Assembly: GCF_900099695.1 (NCBI RefSeq)
Contig: NZ_FNCY01000005.1
Coordinates: 1-64,000 of the forward strand
Source of the DNA: Propionivibrio dicarboxylicus
Lineage (GTDB): Bacteria; Pseudomonadota; Gammaproteobacteria; Burkholderiales; Rhodocyclaceae
DNA length: 64,000 nt
Reading direction: 5' to 3'
Part shown: piece by piece, positions 17,047-25,051 of the stretch
How positions within the stretch are numbered: position 1 is the first letter of the stretch
Layout: each line of letters opens with the position of its first letter
Made by a program: the position numbers and the translations under genes
The notes under the pieces: generated by a model
Seen by the model: only the letters and a program-made list of their open reading frames with translations
Databases searched by the model: none
Told to the model about the DNA's origin: nothing

Positions 17047-17990
17047 TGATCAACAAGATTGCCGTCATCGGCGCCGGCACCATGGGGCACGGCATCGCCG
17101 AAGCCTTCGCGCTGCACGGTTTCGACGTCAGGCTCTATGACGTCGACGAAGCCCAGCTGACGAAGGCGCGCGGGGCGATCCGCGACGAACTCAACCTGCT
17201 GGTCGAGGAAGCCTATATCACCGCCGACAAGGTCGAGGCGACGCTGGCGCGGATCTCGACCTCCACCGACCTTGGCCTCACCGTGGGCGACCGCGAGTAC
17301 GTCATCGAGGCGGCGCCGGAAAAGATCGAGCTCAAGCGCGATCTGTTGCTGCGCCTGGACATGCTGGCGCCGAAAGAGGCGATTTTCGCCAGCAATACGT
17401 CGAGCCTCAGCCTCGAGTCGATGCTGGTCGCCTTGTCGCCCGAGCGCAAGTCGCGCTTCATGGTGTGCCATTGGTATAACCCCGGTCACCTGATGCCGAT
17501 CGTCGAGTTGTCATTCTTCGGTAATATGCCGGCGGAAACTTATGCCGAGGTCGAGGCGATGTACGTCGCCATCGGCAAACAGACGGTCAAGGTGCTCAAG
17601 GATGTGCCGGGACTGGTGGCCAACCGCATCCAGCAGGGGGTGGCGCGCGAAGTCTTCTCGCTGATCGAGAACGGCGTCGCCGAACCGGCGGATATCGACA
17701 AGGCGCTCAAGTTCGGCCCGGCCTTCCGCTATGCGACGACCGGCCAGCTCGAAGTCGCCGATTTCGGCGGCCTCGATATCTGGTGCGTGGTCGGCGACAA
17801 CCTGCTCAAGGAGATGGACAACGCGAAGGAAGCCAATCCGGCGCTGCGACGCAAGGTCGAGGAGGGGAAACTCGGCCTGAAGACGGGCGAAGGCTTTTTC
17901 AAGTATCCGCCTGAAGAGGTCGCCGCAATCAAGCGCCAGTTCATGCGCAAGCTGATCCATCAGCTCAAGGCGTCGTCGTTCTACGCCTGA
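17043..17990 (+). CDS. 3-hydroxyacyl-CoA dehydrogenase-family protein
   Basis: A 315-aa NAD-dependent dehydrogenase. The Rossmann glycine motif is at residues 8-15 (VIGAGTMGHG). The catalytic region reads MVCHWYNPGHLMPIVEL, with the His of CHWYNP, and SNTSSLSLESM precedes it. The C-terminal domain has VKVLKDVPGLVANRIQQG and ends with LGLKTGEGFF. Relatives oxidise 3-hydroxybutyryl-CoA or free hydroxy acids such as L-carnitine; CHWYNP in place of the usual HFFNP suggests a non-standard substrate. It overlaps the cleavage-enzyme gene by 4 nt and precedes atoE by 78 nt. Confidence 0.9.
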   Translation: MMINKIAVIGAGTMGHGIAEAFALHGFDVRLYDVDEAQLTKARGAIRDELNLLVEEAYITADKVEATLARISTSTDLGLTVGDREYVIEAAPEKIELKRDLLLRLDMLAPKEAIFASNTSSLSLESMLVALSPERKSRFMVCHWYNPGHLMPIVELSFFGNMPAETYAEVEAMYVAIGKQTVKVLKDVPGLVANRIQQGVAREVFSLIENGVAEPADIDKALKFGPAFRYATTGQLEVADFGGLDIWCVVGDNLLKEMDNAKEANPALRRKVEEGKLGLKTGEGFFKYPPEEVAAIKRQFMRKLIHQLKASSFYA

Positions 17991-18023
17991 GCGTCGCAGC
18001 AACACGGACAATGCACGCGGGAC

Positions 18024-18038
18024 CGGCGCCTGGCGCCG
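18024..18038 (+). other. Intercistronic hairpin before atoE
   Basis: CGGCGCC (18024-18030) and GGCGCCG (18032-18038) pair around one base. There is no T-run, so a processing or stabilising hairpin is more likely than a terminator. Confidence 0.35.
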
Positions 18039-18068
18039 CCCGCCTCACGAAGAACAGGAAGGTCATTC

Positions 18069-19391
18069 ATGATTAATAAAATTTTGATGTTTTTCGTCAA
18101 TCTGATGCAGAAGTATCTGCCCGATCCCTTCACGATCGCCTGGCTGATTACGCTGACCGTCATTGGCATGGCGCTCGGTTTCACCAATACCTCGGTGGTC
18201 AAGATCGTGCAGGATTGGGGCGACGGATTCTTCGGCATCCTCTCGTTCGCCATGCAGATGGCCATGGTCATCGTCACCGGCTACGCGCTGGCGGCGGCGC
18301 CGCTGGTGCAGCGCGGGCTGCAGAAGATCGCCTCGATCCCGAAGACGCAGGTGCAGATGGTCATGTTCATCGGCGTCGCGTCGATGGCCTTGTATTACCT
18401 CAACTGGGGGCTCGGCCTGATCGCCGGCGGCCTGATCGCCCGCGAGGCGGCCAAGAACAACCCGACCTATGACTTCCGCATTCTGGTCGCCGCCGCTTTC
18501 TCGGGCATCATCATCACGCACGGCGGCCTGTCGGCGTCGGTGCCGCTGCTGATCAACACCAAGGGTCACTTCCTCGAGAAGGACATGGGGCTGATCCCGC
18601 TGTCGCAGACGATCTTCCATCCGCAGGCGCTGTTCATCACCATCACTCTTGCAATCGTCATCCCGCTGGTGCTGGTGCTGATGATCCCGAAGAAAGAGGA
18701 CACGCTGACGGCCGATCCCAGCCTGTTCGAGAAGGATGCCATCGAGACGAAGAGCGTCGAGGGGACCGAGATCTCCGACAAGCTCGATACCAGCCGCTTC
18801 CTCAACTGGACGCTCGGCCTGATGGGCGCCGGCTACATCGCCTATTACTTTGGCAAGGGCGGTTCGCTCAACATCAACATCCTGATCTTCATCTTCCTCA
18901 TCCTTGGCGTCTGGGCGCACGGCTCGCTGATCAATTACGTGCGTGCCACCAACAAGGGCGCCGCGACGGCCGGCGGCATCATCCTGCAGTTCCCGTTCTA
19001 TGCCGGTATCCTCGGCATCATGAAGGGCAGCGGCCTGGTCGAGATCATCTCGAATGTGCTGCTCAACATCTCGACCTACGACACTTTCGAGCTGTATTGC
19101 TACCTGTCCTCGCTGATCATCAGCATCTTCGTGCCGTCGGCCGGCGGGCACTGGGTCGTGCAGGCGCCGATCATGCTGCCTGCCGCCGCCAAGCTCGGCG
19201 TCGAGCCGTGGAAGGTGGCGATGGGCGTTGCCTGGGGCGAGAGCATCTGGAACATCGTCTGTCCGTTCTGGGCGTTGCCGCTGCTGGCCATCGCCAAGAT
19301 CAGCATCCGCGATCTGATCGGCGTGTCGGTGCTGCTCTTCATCGTCGGCAACATCGTTGCCATCACCGGCATCATGCTGATTCCCCACTGA
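18069..19391 (+). CDS. atoE: Short-chain fatty acid transporter, AtoE family
   Basis: A 440-aa polytopic inner-membrane protein of the AtoE family. The N-terminus (LMQKYLPDPFTIAWLITL) and SAGGHWVVQAPIM with GVAWGESIWNIVCPFWALPLL are characteristic. Ten or more hydrophobic helices can be followed. The family is linked to uptake of butyrate and acetoacetate. In this operon acetoacetate is the predicted product of the cleavage enzyme, so either export or import is conceivable. AACAGGAAGG lies upstream of the ATG. A strong terminator follows the stop codon, ending the sigma-54 operon. Confidence 0.93.
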   Translation: MINKILMFFVNLMQKYLPDPFTIAWLITLTVIGMALGFTNTSVVKIVQDWGDGFFGILSFAMQMAMVIVTGYALAAAPLVQRGLQKIASIPKTQVQMVMFIGVASMALYYLNWGLGLIAGGLIAREAAKNNPTYDFRILVAAAFSGIIITHGGLSASVPLLINTKGHFLEKDMGLIPLSQTIFHPQALFITITLAIVIPLVLVLMIPKKEDTLTADPSLFEKDAIETKSVEGTEISDKLDTSRFLNWTLGLMGAGYIAYYFGKGGSLNINILIFIFLILGVWAHGSLINYVRATNKGAATAGGIILQFPFYAGILGIMKGSGLVEIISNVLLNISTYDTFELYCYLSSLIISIFVPSAGGHWVVQAPIMLPAAAKLGVEPWKVAMGVAWGESIWNIVCPFWALPLLAIAKISIRDLIGVSVLLFIVGNIVAITGIMLIPH

Positions 19392-19409
19392 CCCCCCGGT
19401 GGTGTTTGG

Positions 19410-19436
19410 GCGCCCCCGCGCGGGGCGCTTTTTTTT
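19410..19436 (+). terminator. Rho-independent terminator after atoE
   Basis: GCGCCCC (19410-19416) and GGGGCGC (19422-19428) form a perfect 7-bp stem with a 5-nt loop, followed at once by eight T residues. It starts 19 nt after the atoE stop codon. Confidence 0.9.
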
Positions 19437-19626
19437 GACGTCATGCGCACCGGCACCGGTCATGACAGAGTAATGCCCGGCGTGGACGTTGGTGTTCCCG
19501 GATCCGGCAAGTGCGTCAGGAAAGTCATCGCCTTGCCCATCATCATCGCGCATCCGCACGAGAGGTGGTGCCGTCCTTCCGTGCCGGCGGACGCTGCGGT
19601 ACGCTTGCGTTTTCGGGAGAAACGTC

Positions 19627-21054
19627 TTGCGTAGCGAATTTTCGGCAAAGCATCTGTTCATTCTGGTTGCCGTACTGGCGGCGGTCTGGGTTGCCTTCGG
19701 TCCTTTTGCAGCGAGCGTCGGTGCGCGCACCGCGCAGTGCGCCGCCGTCGTCATGGTGACGCTGGCGCTGTGGAGCACCGGCGTTCTGCCGCCCTTTTTG
19801 ACGAGCCTGATCTTTTTCAGTCTGGTCGTGGTATTCGGCCTGGCGCGGCCCGATCTGATCTTTTCGGGCTTTGCCTCGACGGCGGTCTGGCTGATCGTCT
19901 CCGGCTTCGTCATCGGTTCGGCGATCGGCGTTTCCGGACTCGGCCAGCGCCTCGCGGCGATACTGGCGCCCTTGCTCGCCGGCAGCTACGCGCACATGAT
20001 CGCCGGACTGGCGATTTCGGCCAGCCTGCTCGGCTTTCTGATGCCGTCCTCGACCGGCCGGGCCGTGGTGATGTTGCCGATCGGCATGGCGCTGGCCGAA
20101 CGCGTCGGCTTCCGTCCCGGCTCGAACGGCCGCATCGGCATCGCCGTCACCTTGGCGCTGGCGTGCAACATGCCGAGTTTCGCCATTCTGCCGGCGAACA
20201 TCCCGAACATGATCCTCGCCGGCGCCAGCGAGACGCTCCATGGCATCAGCCTGAGCTATGCCAGTTACCTGAGCCTGCATTTTCCGTTGCTCGGCATCCT
20301 GAAGTCGGCCTTGCTGATCGCGCTGGTGCTGCTGCTCTTTCCTGATCGCCTTCCCGATCGCCTGACGGAGTGCGCCGAGGCGCAGCCGAAAGCCGCCGAT
20401 CCGGCGGCGAAGGCCGGAGAGCCGCCCGTCGATGCCGGCGCGCAGCGCCGCGTCGCGACGATCCTGCTGGTCATGCTGGCCTTCTGGATGACCGACAGCC
20501 TGCACGGCATCAACGCCGCCTGGGTCGGCCTCGTTGCCGCCGTCTGCCTGCTCTTGCCGCGGGTCGGCGTGGTGGCGCCGAAAGCCTTCAATACCTCGGT
20601 CGATTTCGGCATCGTCCTGTTCGTTTCGGCCGCCCTCGGCCTCGGGGCGCTCGTCCATGACTCCGGTCTCGGCACGCTGGTCGGCAAAGGCTTGCGCTAT
20701 GTGCTGCCGCTCGAAGCCGGCCATGCCATGCTGAACTTCTATTCGCTGTCGCTGATGTCGATGCTGACCGGCCTGATCACCACGATTCCCGGCGTGCCGA
20801 CGGTGCTGACACCGATGGCGCCGGAGCTTGCCGCGGCCTCGGGGTTCAGCCTGACGGCGGTGCTGATGACCCAGGTGGTCGGCTTTTCGACAGTGATCTT
20901 TCCCTATCAGGTCGGGCCGCTGGTGGTGGCGATGCAGTTGTCGGGCGAGAAGCTCGGGCACGTGCTGAGGATCACGATTCCGCTCGGCGTCCTGAGCTTT
21001 GCGCTGATCGTGCCGCTCGATTTCCTCTGGTGGCGTCTGCTCGGCTGGATCTAG
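19627..21054 (+). CDS. SLC13/DASS-family anion transporter
   Basis: A 475-aa membrane protein of the SLC13 permease family (Na+- or H+-coupled carboxylate transport). The pattern of about 11 hydrophobic helices begins right after LRSEFSAKHLF. GFLMPSSTGRAVVMLPIGMA (first half) and TTIPGVPTVLTPMAPELAAA (second half) correspond to the two substrate-site hairpins. I choose the TTG at 19627 because GGGAG lies 8 nt upstream and the first helix follows directly; the open frame extends to 19489 but that stretch has no membrane character. It follows the atoE terminator, so it is transcribed separately. The substrate is unknown, perhaps a di- or hydroxycarboxylate. Confidence 0.85.
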   Translation: MRSEFSAKHLFILVAVLAAVWVAFGPFAASVGARTAQCAAVVMVTLALWSTGVLPPFLTSLIFFSLVVVFGLARPDLIFSGFASTAVWLIVSGFVIGSAIGVSGLGQRLAAILAPLLAGSYAHMIAGLAISASLLGFLMPSSTGRAVVMLPIGMALAERVGFRPGSNGRIGIAVTLALACNMPSFAILPANIPNMILAGASETLHGISLSYASYLSLHFPLLGILKSALLIALVLLLFPDRLPDRLTECAEAQPKAADPAAKAGEPPVDAGAQRRVATILLVMLAFWMTDSLHGINAAWVGLVAAVCLLLPRVGVVAPKAFNTSVDFGIVLFVSAALGLGALVHDSGLGTLVGKGLRYVLPLEAGHAMLNFYSLSLMSMLTGLITTIPGVPTVLTPMAPELAAASGFSLTAVLMTQVVGFSTVIFPYQVGPLVVAMQLSGEKLGHVLRITIPLGVLSFALIVPLDFLWWRLLGWI

Positions 21055-21185
21055 GGGCGCCGGAAGCGCCGGCACTATGACGTCGGCAATACGTGCAATC
21101 GCGTATTGAATCCAGGCTGGCTGTCACATACGCTGAAGGGCGTGGCCCGTTGTCTTGGGTCGGCAGCATTGCTTGGAGATTCGTG

Positions 21186-22322
21186 GTGAAGCGGTATCGC
21201 TATTTTGCGCCGGACGCCGTCGACACGCTCGGGGCCCGCCTGACGGCGTGGCGGCAGAGCGCGGCGGACATGGGCGTGTTCGTCCTGCTGGCGGAGAAGG
21301 ACCAGGGTCGGATCGGCGAGATCCAGTCGACGTGTCGCGCGCTTGGCGTCCCGGTCGTCGGCGGTGTTTTTCCGGCGCTGGTCACCGAAGGCGGGATCGT
21401 CGATCGCGGGCTGGTGGCCTTCGTTCTGGATCCGATGCCGCCGTGGTGTCTGATCGGCGATCTCGATGCGGCCGGCGACGATGCAGCGGCCCGTTTGGCC
21501 GACGAAGTCAGCGCGCGCCTGATGACCGGTACGCCCGCCACCGAACGGCCGCAGCTCTTTCTCGCCTTCGACGCCCTGATTCCCCATATCGGCACGATTC
21601 TCGACGGGCTGTACGAACGGCTCGAGAACACGGTCTCGTACAGCGGTGTCAATGTCGGCAGCGAATCCTTCGAACCGATCGCCAGCCTGTTCGACGGCGA
21701 GCGCAGCGTCACGCACGGCGTCCTCGGATTTTTCTGGCCGGCCGCGACCGAGGTCGTCGCCCGGCACGAATACACCGCGTCGCCGAAGCGCATGCAGGCG
21801 ACGACGACCTGCGGCAATTGCGTTGATACCATCGACGACCGGCCGGCCATCGAGGCCTATCGCCAACAGATCCTGGCCGAATACGGCGTGGACGTGACGG
21901 CCGAGAATTTCTACCAGCATGCCGTTCATTTTCCGCTGGGGATGGCATCGGCATTCGATTGCCTGGTGCGCATTCCGGTTGCGCTCGATGCCGACGGCAG
22001 TCTCCGCTGCGTCGGCGAAATTCCCGAGCGGACGGCCTTGCAGGTGCTCAAGGCGCCGGCGCTCGAGGATAGCCGCTGCGTCGCGGCGATCGGCGAAGCC
22101 CTGGCCGGCGGGGATGCCGCCGGCTCAGTGCTGGTGTTCTATTGCGCCGGGCGTTGCCTGCACTTCGGGCGGGAGGGCGCCGATGTCGAATTGGCCGGCT
22201 TGCGCGAACGCGTGGCGGTCGGCGGCATGTGCGGCGCGCTCAGCCTCGGCGAAATCGTCAGCGATGACGATCAGTTCGGCATGCCGCGTTTCCACAACGC
22301 GGCGATCGTCTGCATTCGCTGA
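21186..22322 (+). CDS. FIST-domain protein 3 (divergent type)
   Basis: A 378-aa FIST-family sensor, more divergent than the other two in the window. VPVVGGVFPALVTEG replaces the usual GCTTAGEI, YSGVNVGSESFEP takes the place of the GGSAGD segment, and MCGALSLGEIVSD is the FIST_C terminus. An unusual TTTCGNCVDTIDDRP insertion contains two close cysteines. I use the GTG at 21186, 7 nt after GGAG; GTG at 21183 is the alternative. It faces the FIST-paired kinase gene tail to tail, 27 bp apart, so it is not in that operon. Its partner is unknown. Confidence 0.8.
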   Translation: MKRYRYFAPDAVDTLGARLTAWRQSAADMGVFVLLAEKDQGRIGEIQSTCRALGVPVVGGVFPALVTEGGIVDRGLVAFVLDPMPPWCLIGDLDAAGDDAAARLADEVSARLMTGTPATERPQLFLAFDALIPHIGTILDGLYERLENTVSYSGVNVGSESFEPIASLFDGERSVTHGVLGFFWPAATEVVARHEYTASPKRMQATTTCGNCVDTIDDRPAIEAYRQQILAEYGVDVTAENFYQHAVHFPLGMASAFDCLVRIPVALDADGSLRCVGEIPERTALQVLKAPALEDSRCVAAIGEALAGGDAAGSVLVFYCAGRCLHFGREGADVELAGLRERVAVGGMCGALSLGEIVSDDDQFGMPRFHNAAIVCIR

Positions 22323-22349
22323 GGGGGAGGGCGATGCGTTCCCGTTCGT

Positions 22350-23498
22350 TCACGCCTGCGGGGGCTTCGGCCGGACCGGCAGGGTGATGCGGAAAGTCGA
22401 TCCCTTGCCGACCGTGCTGCGCACGTCGAAGCGCCCGCCGTGGCGTTCGACGATACCGTAGGATACCGACAGGCCCAGCCCCATTGCGGTGCCGACCGGC
22501 TTCGTCGTAAAGAACGGGTCGAAGATGCGCGGCAGCGTCTCTTTGGCGATCCCCGCTCCGTCGTCCTCGACCTCGACCCAGACCGAGTCCTCGTCGCCGC
22601 CGGTCCGCAAGGTGATCGTGCCGTGTCCGTCGATGGCCTGGGCGGCGTTACGGATCAGACTCATGAAGACCTGGTTGAGCTGGAACGGCATGCAGGTGAT
22701 GACCGGAATCCGGCCGTAGGCGCGGACGATGTCGGCCTTCGGGCGGAGTTCGTTGGTGACGACGTTGAGCGTGCTGTCGAGGCAGCGGTGCAGGTCTACG
22801 CTTTGCCATTCCGATTCGCCGACACGCGAGAAGTCCTGGAGGTCGGCGACGATACGCCGGACCCGTTCCAGTCCATCCAGGCTCTGGTCGAGCAGGATGG
22901 CGACGTCTTCGCCGAGAAAGTCGATATCGATCCGCGTGCGCAGCGCGTCGAGCGCGCTTCGCTGCGCAGCCGGCAAGGCCGGCTGTGTCGCGTGGTAGGC
23001 CTCGATCAGGGCGAGGAAATCCTCGGTGTAGCGCTTGAGCGTGCCCAGGTTCGAGGTGATGAATCCGATCGGATTGTTGATTTCGTGGGCGATACCGGCG
23101 GCCAGCTGTCCGACCGCCGACATTTTCTCGGCCTGGATCAGGCGGTTCTGCGCATCCTCGAGCTTGCGGATCAGGATGCGCTGTTCTTCCTTCTCGTGCT
23201 CGAGCGCGACCAGGGCGCGTTTGCGCTCGACGATCTCGGCCTCCATCTGCTCGGTGGCGATCTGCAGGTCGCGGTTGATCTTTTCGTTGTCGCGCAGCGC
23301 CGAGTCCAGTTGCACCGTGCGTTCCTGCACCTGCTTTTCCAGCACCAGCGCCGTCTGGAACATGCCGAACTGCGAGTTCTGCGCGCTGGTACTGCGCTCG
23401 GCGCGATTCATCAGCGCCAGATTGATCTTGTTCAGCCGCGCGATTTCAGCGCGTAGCGCCTGCTCGTCGCCCGGAGGCGTCGTGTCCGCGATCGACAT
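22350..23498 (-). CDS. Histidine kinase, coiled-coil-HisKA-HATPase (FIST partner 2)
   Basis: A 382-aa soluble sensor kinase without PAS or receiver domains. Residues 14-130 are helical and coiled-coil, with the motif ERSTSAQNSQFGMFQTA near residue 34 that is shared with the hybrid kinase at 9394-11622. The dimerisation/phosphorylation box is AAGIAHEINNPIGF. The ATPase domain has DDGAGI and MGLGLSVSYGIVERHGG. The start codon is 2 nt after the stop of FIST gene 2, indicating tight coupling. With no sensor domain of its own, it likely takes its signal from the FIST protein. Its response regulator is not in the window. Confidence 0.92.
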   Translation of the reverse strand: MSIADTTPPGDEQALRAEIARLNKINLALMNRAERSTSAQNSQFGMFQTALVLEKQVQERTVQLDSALRDNEKINRDLQIATEQMEAEIVERKRALVALEHEKEEQRILIRKLEDAQNRLIQAEKMSAVGQLAAGIAHEINNPIGFITSNLGTLKRYTEDFLALIEAYHATQPALPAAQRSALDALRTRIDIDFLGEDVAILLDQSLDGLERVRRIVADLQDFSRVGESEWQSVDLHRCLDSTLNVVTNELRPKADIVRAYGRIPVITCMPFQLNQVFMSLIRNAAQAIDGHGTITLRTGGDEDSVWVEVEDDGAGIAKETLPRIFDPFFTTKPVGTAMGLGLSVSYGIVERHGGRFDVRSTVGKGSTFRITLPVRPKPPQA

Positions 23499-23500
23499 GG

Positions 23501-24652
23501 CTAGCGCCGGGCGATGTCGCTGCCGATGGCGATGCCGGTCAGGGTCTGGTTCATGTGAACACCGCCGTATTGTTCGCCGTAGGTGCTGAAGCCGACCGCA
23601 TTGTGCTGTTGGAATACCTGCCCGACCCGGGATTTCTGTCCCTTCTGGGTGATTTCGAGATTGCGCAGGATGCAGTCGCAGGTGAGGACGGTTTGCACCG
23701 GGCCGAGCGACTCGCTCAGGCTGTCGAAGGCGGCGTTCAGGTTGTTCATCAGGTCGATGCCCTGGGCGACGCGCAGGACCAGGCCTTCCTCGATCGCGCA
23801 GAAGAAGGTCAGGCTGCCGTCGGGATTGACCTTCTGGATCGAGCGCACGTAGTCGGTGCCGTCAATGACGACGACCACCGGCGAACTGGCGAAGTGGAAG
23901 GATTTGAGATCGTCGAGCGGCACACCGATGACGCGGGCGTATTCCCGGGCGGCCGGGAGACCGTTGATTTCGCGGACGACGCGGCTTTCCGGGTCGGCTT
24001 CGGTGACGACGAGGCGCTCGTCCTTGCGCGTGAAATGCTGCGTTTTGAAGGGTTGGAAGGGGAAGGGCGTGCTGATCAGCAGCAGCGCGGCGCAGTCCGA
24101 GTGGAAGGCGCCGTCGTGGAAAATCCGGGTGCGGGAAAAGCGCTGGTCGTCCCCGGCCGAACCGCCGACCAGGGGAATTCGGCCCAGCGCAGTCTGCAGG
24201 AAGCTGGCCACCGCTTCCTCGCGCACCGACAGGCCGTCGATCAGCATGAACGCGAAGCTGTTGTCGCCGGTGGCGGCGGGGTTCGCCATTTCCAGGCGCT
24301 TGAGCTGGGTCTGCAGGAAGGCGTGGGCGCTGGCGAACTCGAAACACTTCAAATCCTGCAGCAGACCGACGACGACGCTGAACGAATCGGACGGGAAACT
24401 GGCGCCGGAAAGACTGTGGCTGCAATAACCGGCCGGCCCGATCTCGCCGGCCGTGGTGCAGCCGACGACGGGAATGCCGGCGAAGCGTCGGTTCATTTCT
24501 TCGGCCAGTACGTCGAGGTCATACTGGCTCGAACAGAAAAACAGGATGCAGCCGACGTTCTCCTGCATCACCTGGGCATGGAATTCGGCGACGGCCTGAC
24601 GCGTGTCGGTGGCGGTCGATTGGGCGGTTCGAATCGAATGATGCTCGCTCAT
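23501..24652 (-). CDS. FIST-domain sensor protein 2
   Basis: A 383-aa FIST_N/FIST_C protein, a full-length paralogue of the protein at 11671-12822 with the same length. Shared hallmarks include VVGCTTAGEIGPAGYCSHSL, LIDGLSVREEAV, LVGGSAGDDQRFSRT, EINGLPAAREYARV and FSTYGEQYGGVHMNQT. GAGGATCGCC precedes the ATG. The downstream kinase starts 2 nt after the stop. Cytoplasmic ligand sensing passed to the kinase is the likely role; the ligand is unknown. The 399-bp upstream region is AT-rich toward the divergent hybrid kinase gene. Confidence 0.9.
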   Translation of the reverse strand: MSEHHSIRTAQSTATDTRQAVAEFHAQVMQENVGCILFFCSSQYDLDVLAEEMNRRFAGIPVVGCTTAGEIGPAGYCSHSLSGASFPSDSFSVVVGLLQDLKCFEFASAHAFLQTQLKRLEMANPAATGDNSFAFMLIDGLSVREEAVASFLQTALGRIPLVGGSAGDDQRFSRTRIFHDGAFHSDCAALLLISTPFPFQPFKTQHFTRKDERLVVTEADPESRVVREINGLPAAREYARVIGVPLDDLKSFHFASSPVVVVIDGTDYVRSIQKVNPDGSLTFFCAIEEGLVLRVAQGIDLMNNLNAAFDSLSESLGPVQTVLTCDCILRNLEITQKGQKSRVGQVFQQHNAVGFSTYGEQYGGVHMNQTLTGIAIGSDIARR

Positions 24653-25051
24653 GGCGATCCTCTATGTGCGGGGGGTATGGCGTCGGCGCGGGGCCGAATG
24701 GATCGTGCGGTGCCAATGGCGTCGCCGTGTTGACTCCCTTGAGGGCGAATGGTTGCCTTGCGCGGGGAGCGGTGAGTGATTGGGGTGAATACTGGCCTTC
24801 GTGCTGAGGGTAATCGTTGGCGGTTAGATGCGCATTACCAATTTTATCATATAATACGAATTAATCATTTTATTGAAAGGCTGGTGTCGTGTGTCCTGGC
24901 CCGTCGTGGACGGACGCTGCGGTGTGCTGCGCCCAAGCCTTCTGCAAAAACTATCTGTCCGGCGTTGTTCGGGCGGATCGATATATGTTGTTTGTATGAA
25001 AAACCTGGATTGAATAACATTAGGTCAACGCCAACCGACAGGGCAAGATAA
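24653..25051. other. 399-bp divergent intergenic region, AT-rich on the right
   Basis: No credible gene. The left 140 bp is GC-rich. From about 24830 to 25030 the sequence is markedly AT-rich for this window and contains TATAAT at 24850-24855 (rightward), without a convincing -35 hexamer. It must hold promoters for FIST gene 2 (leftward) and the membrane hybrid kinase (rightward). A 91-codon open frame here (24776-25051) has no ribosome site and no recognisable features. Confidence 0.5.

Noticed and set aside
24610-24640. GGTTCGAATCG resembling a tRNA T-arm.
   Set aside because: It lies inside the 5' end of FIST gene 2, and no acceptor stem or anticodon arm can be built around it.
24776-25051. 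A 91-codon open frame before the hybrid kinase.
   Set aside because: No ribosome site and an amino-acid pattern unlike a folded protein; it lies in an AT-rich promoter region.
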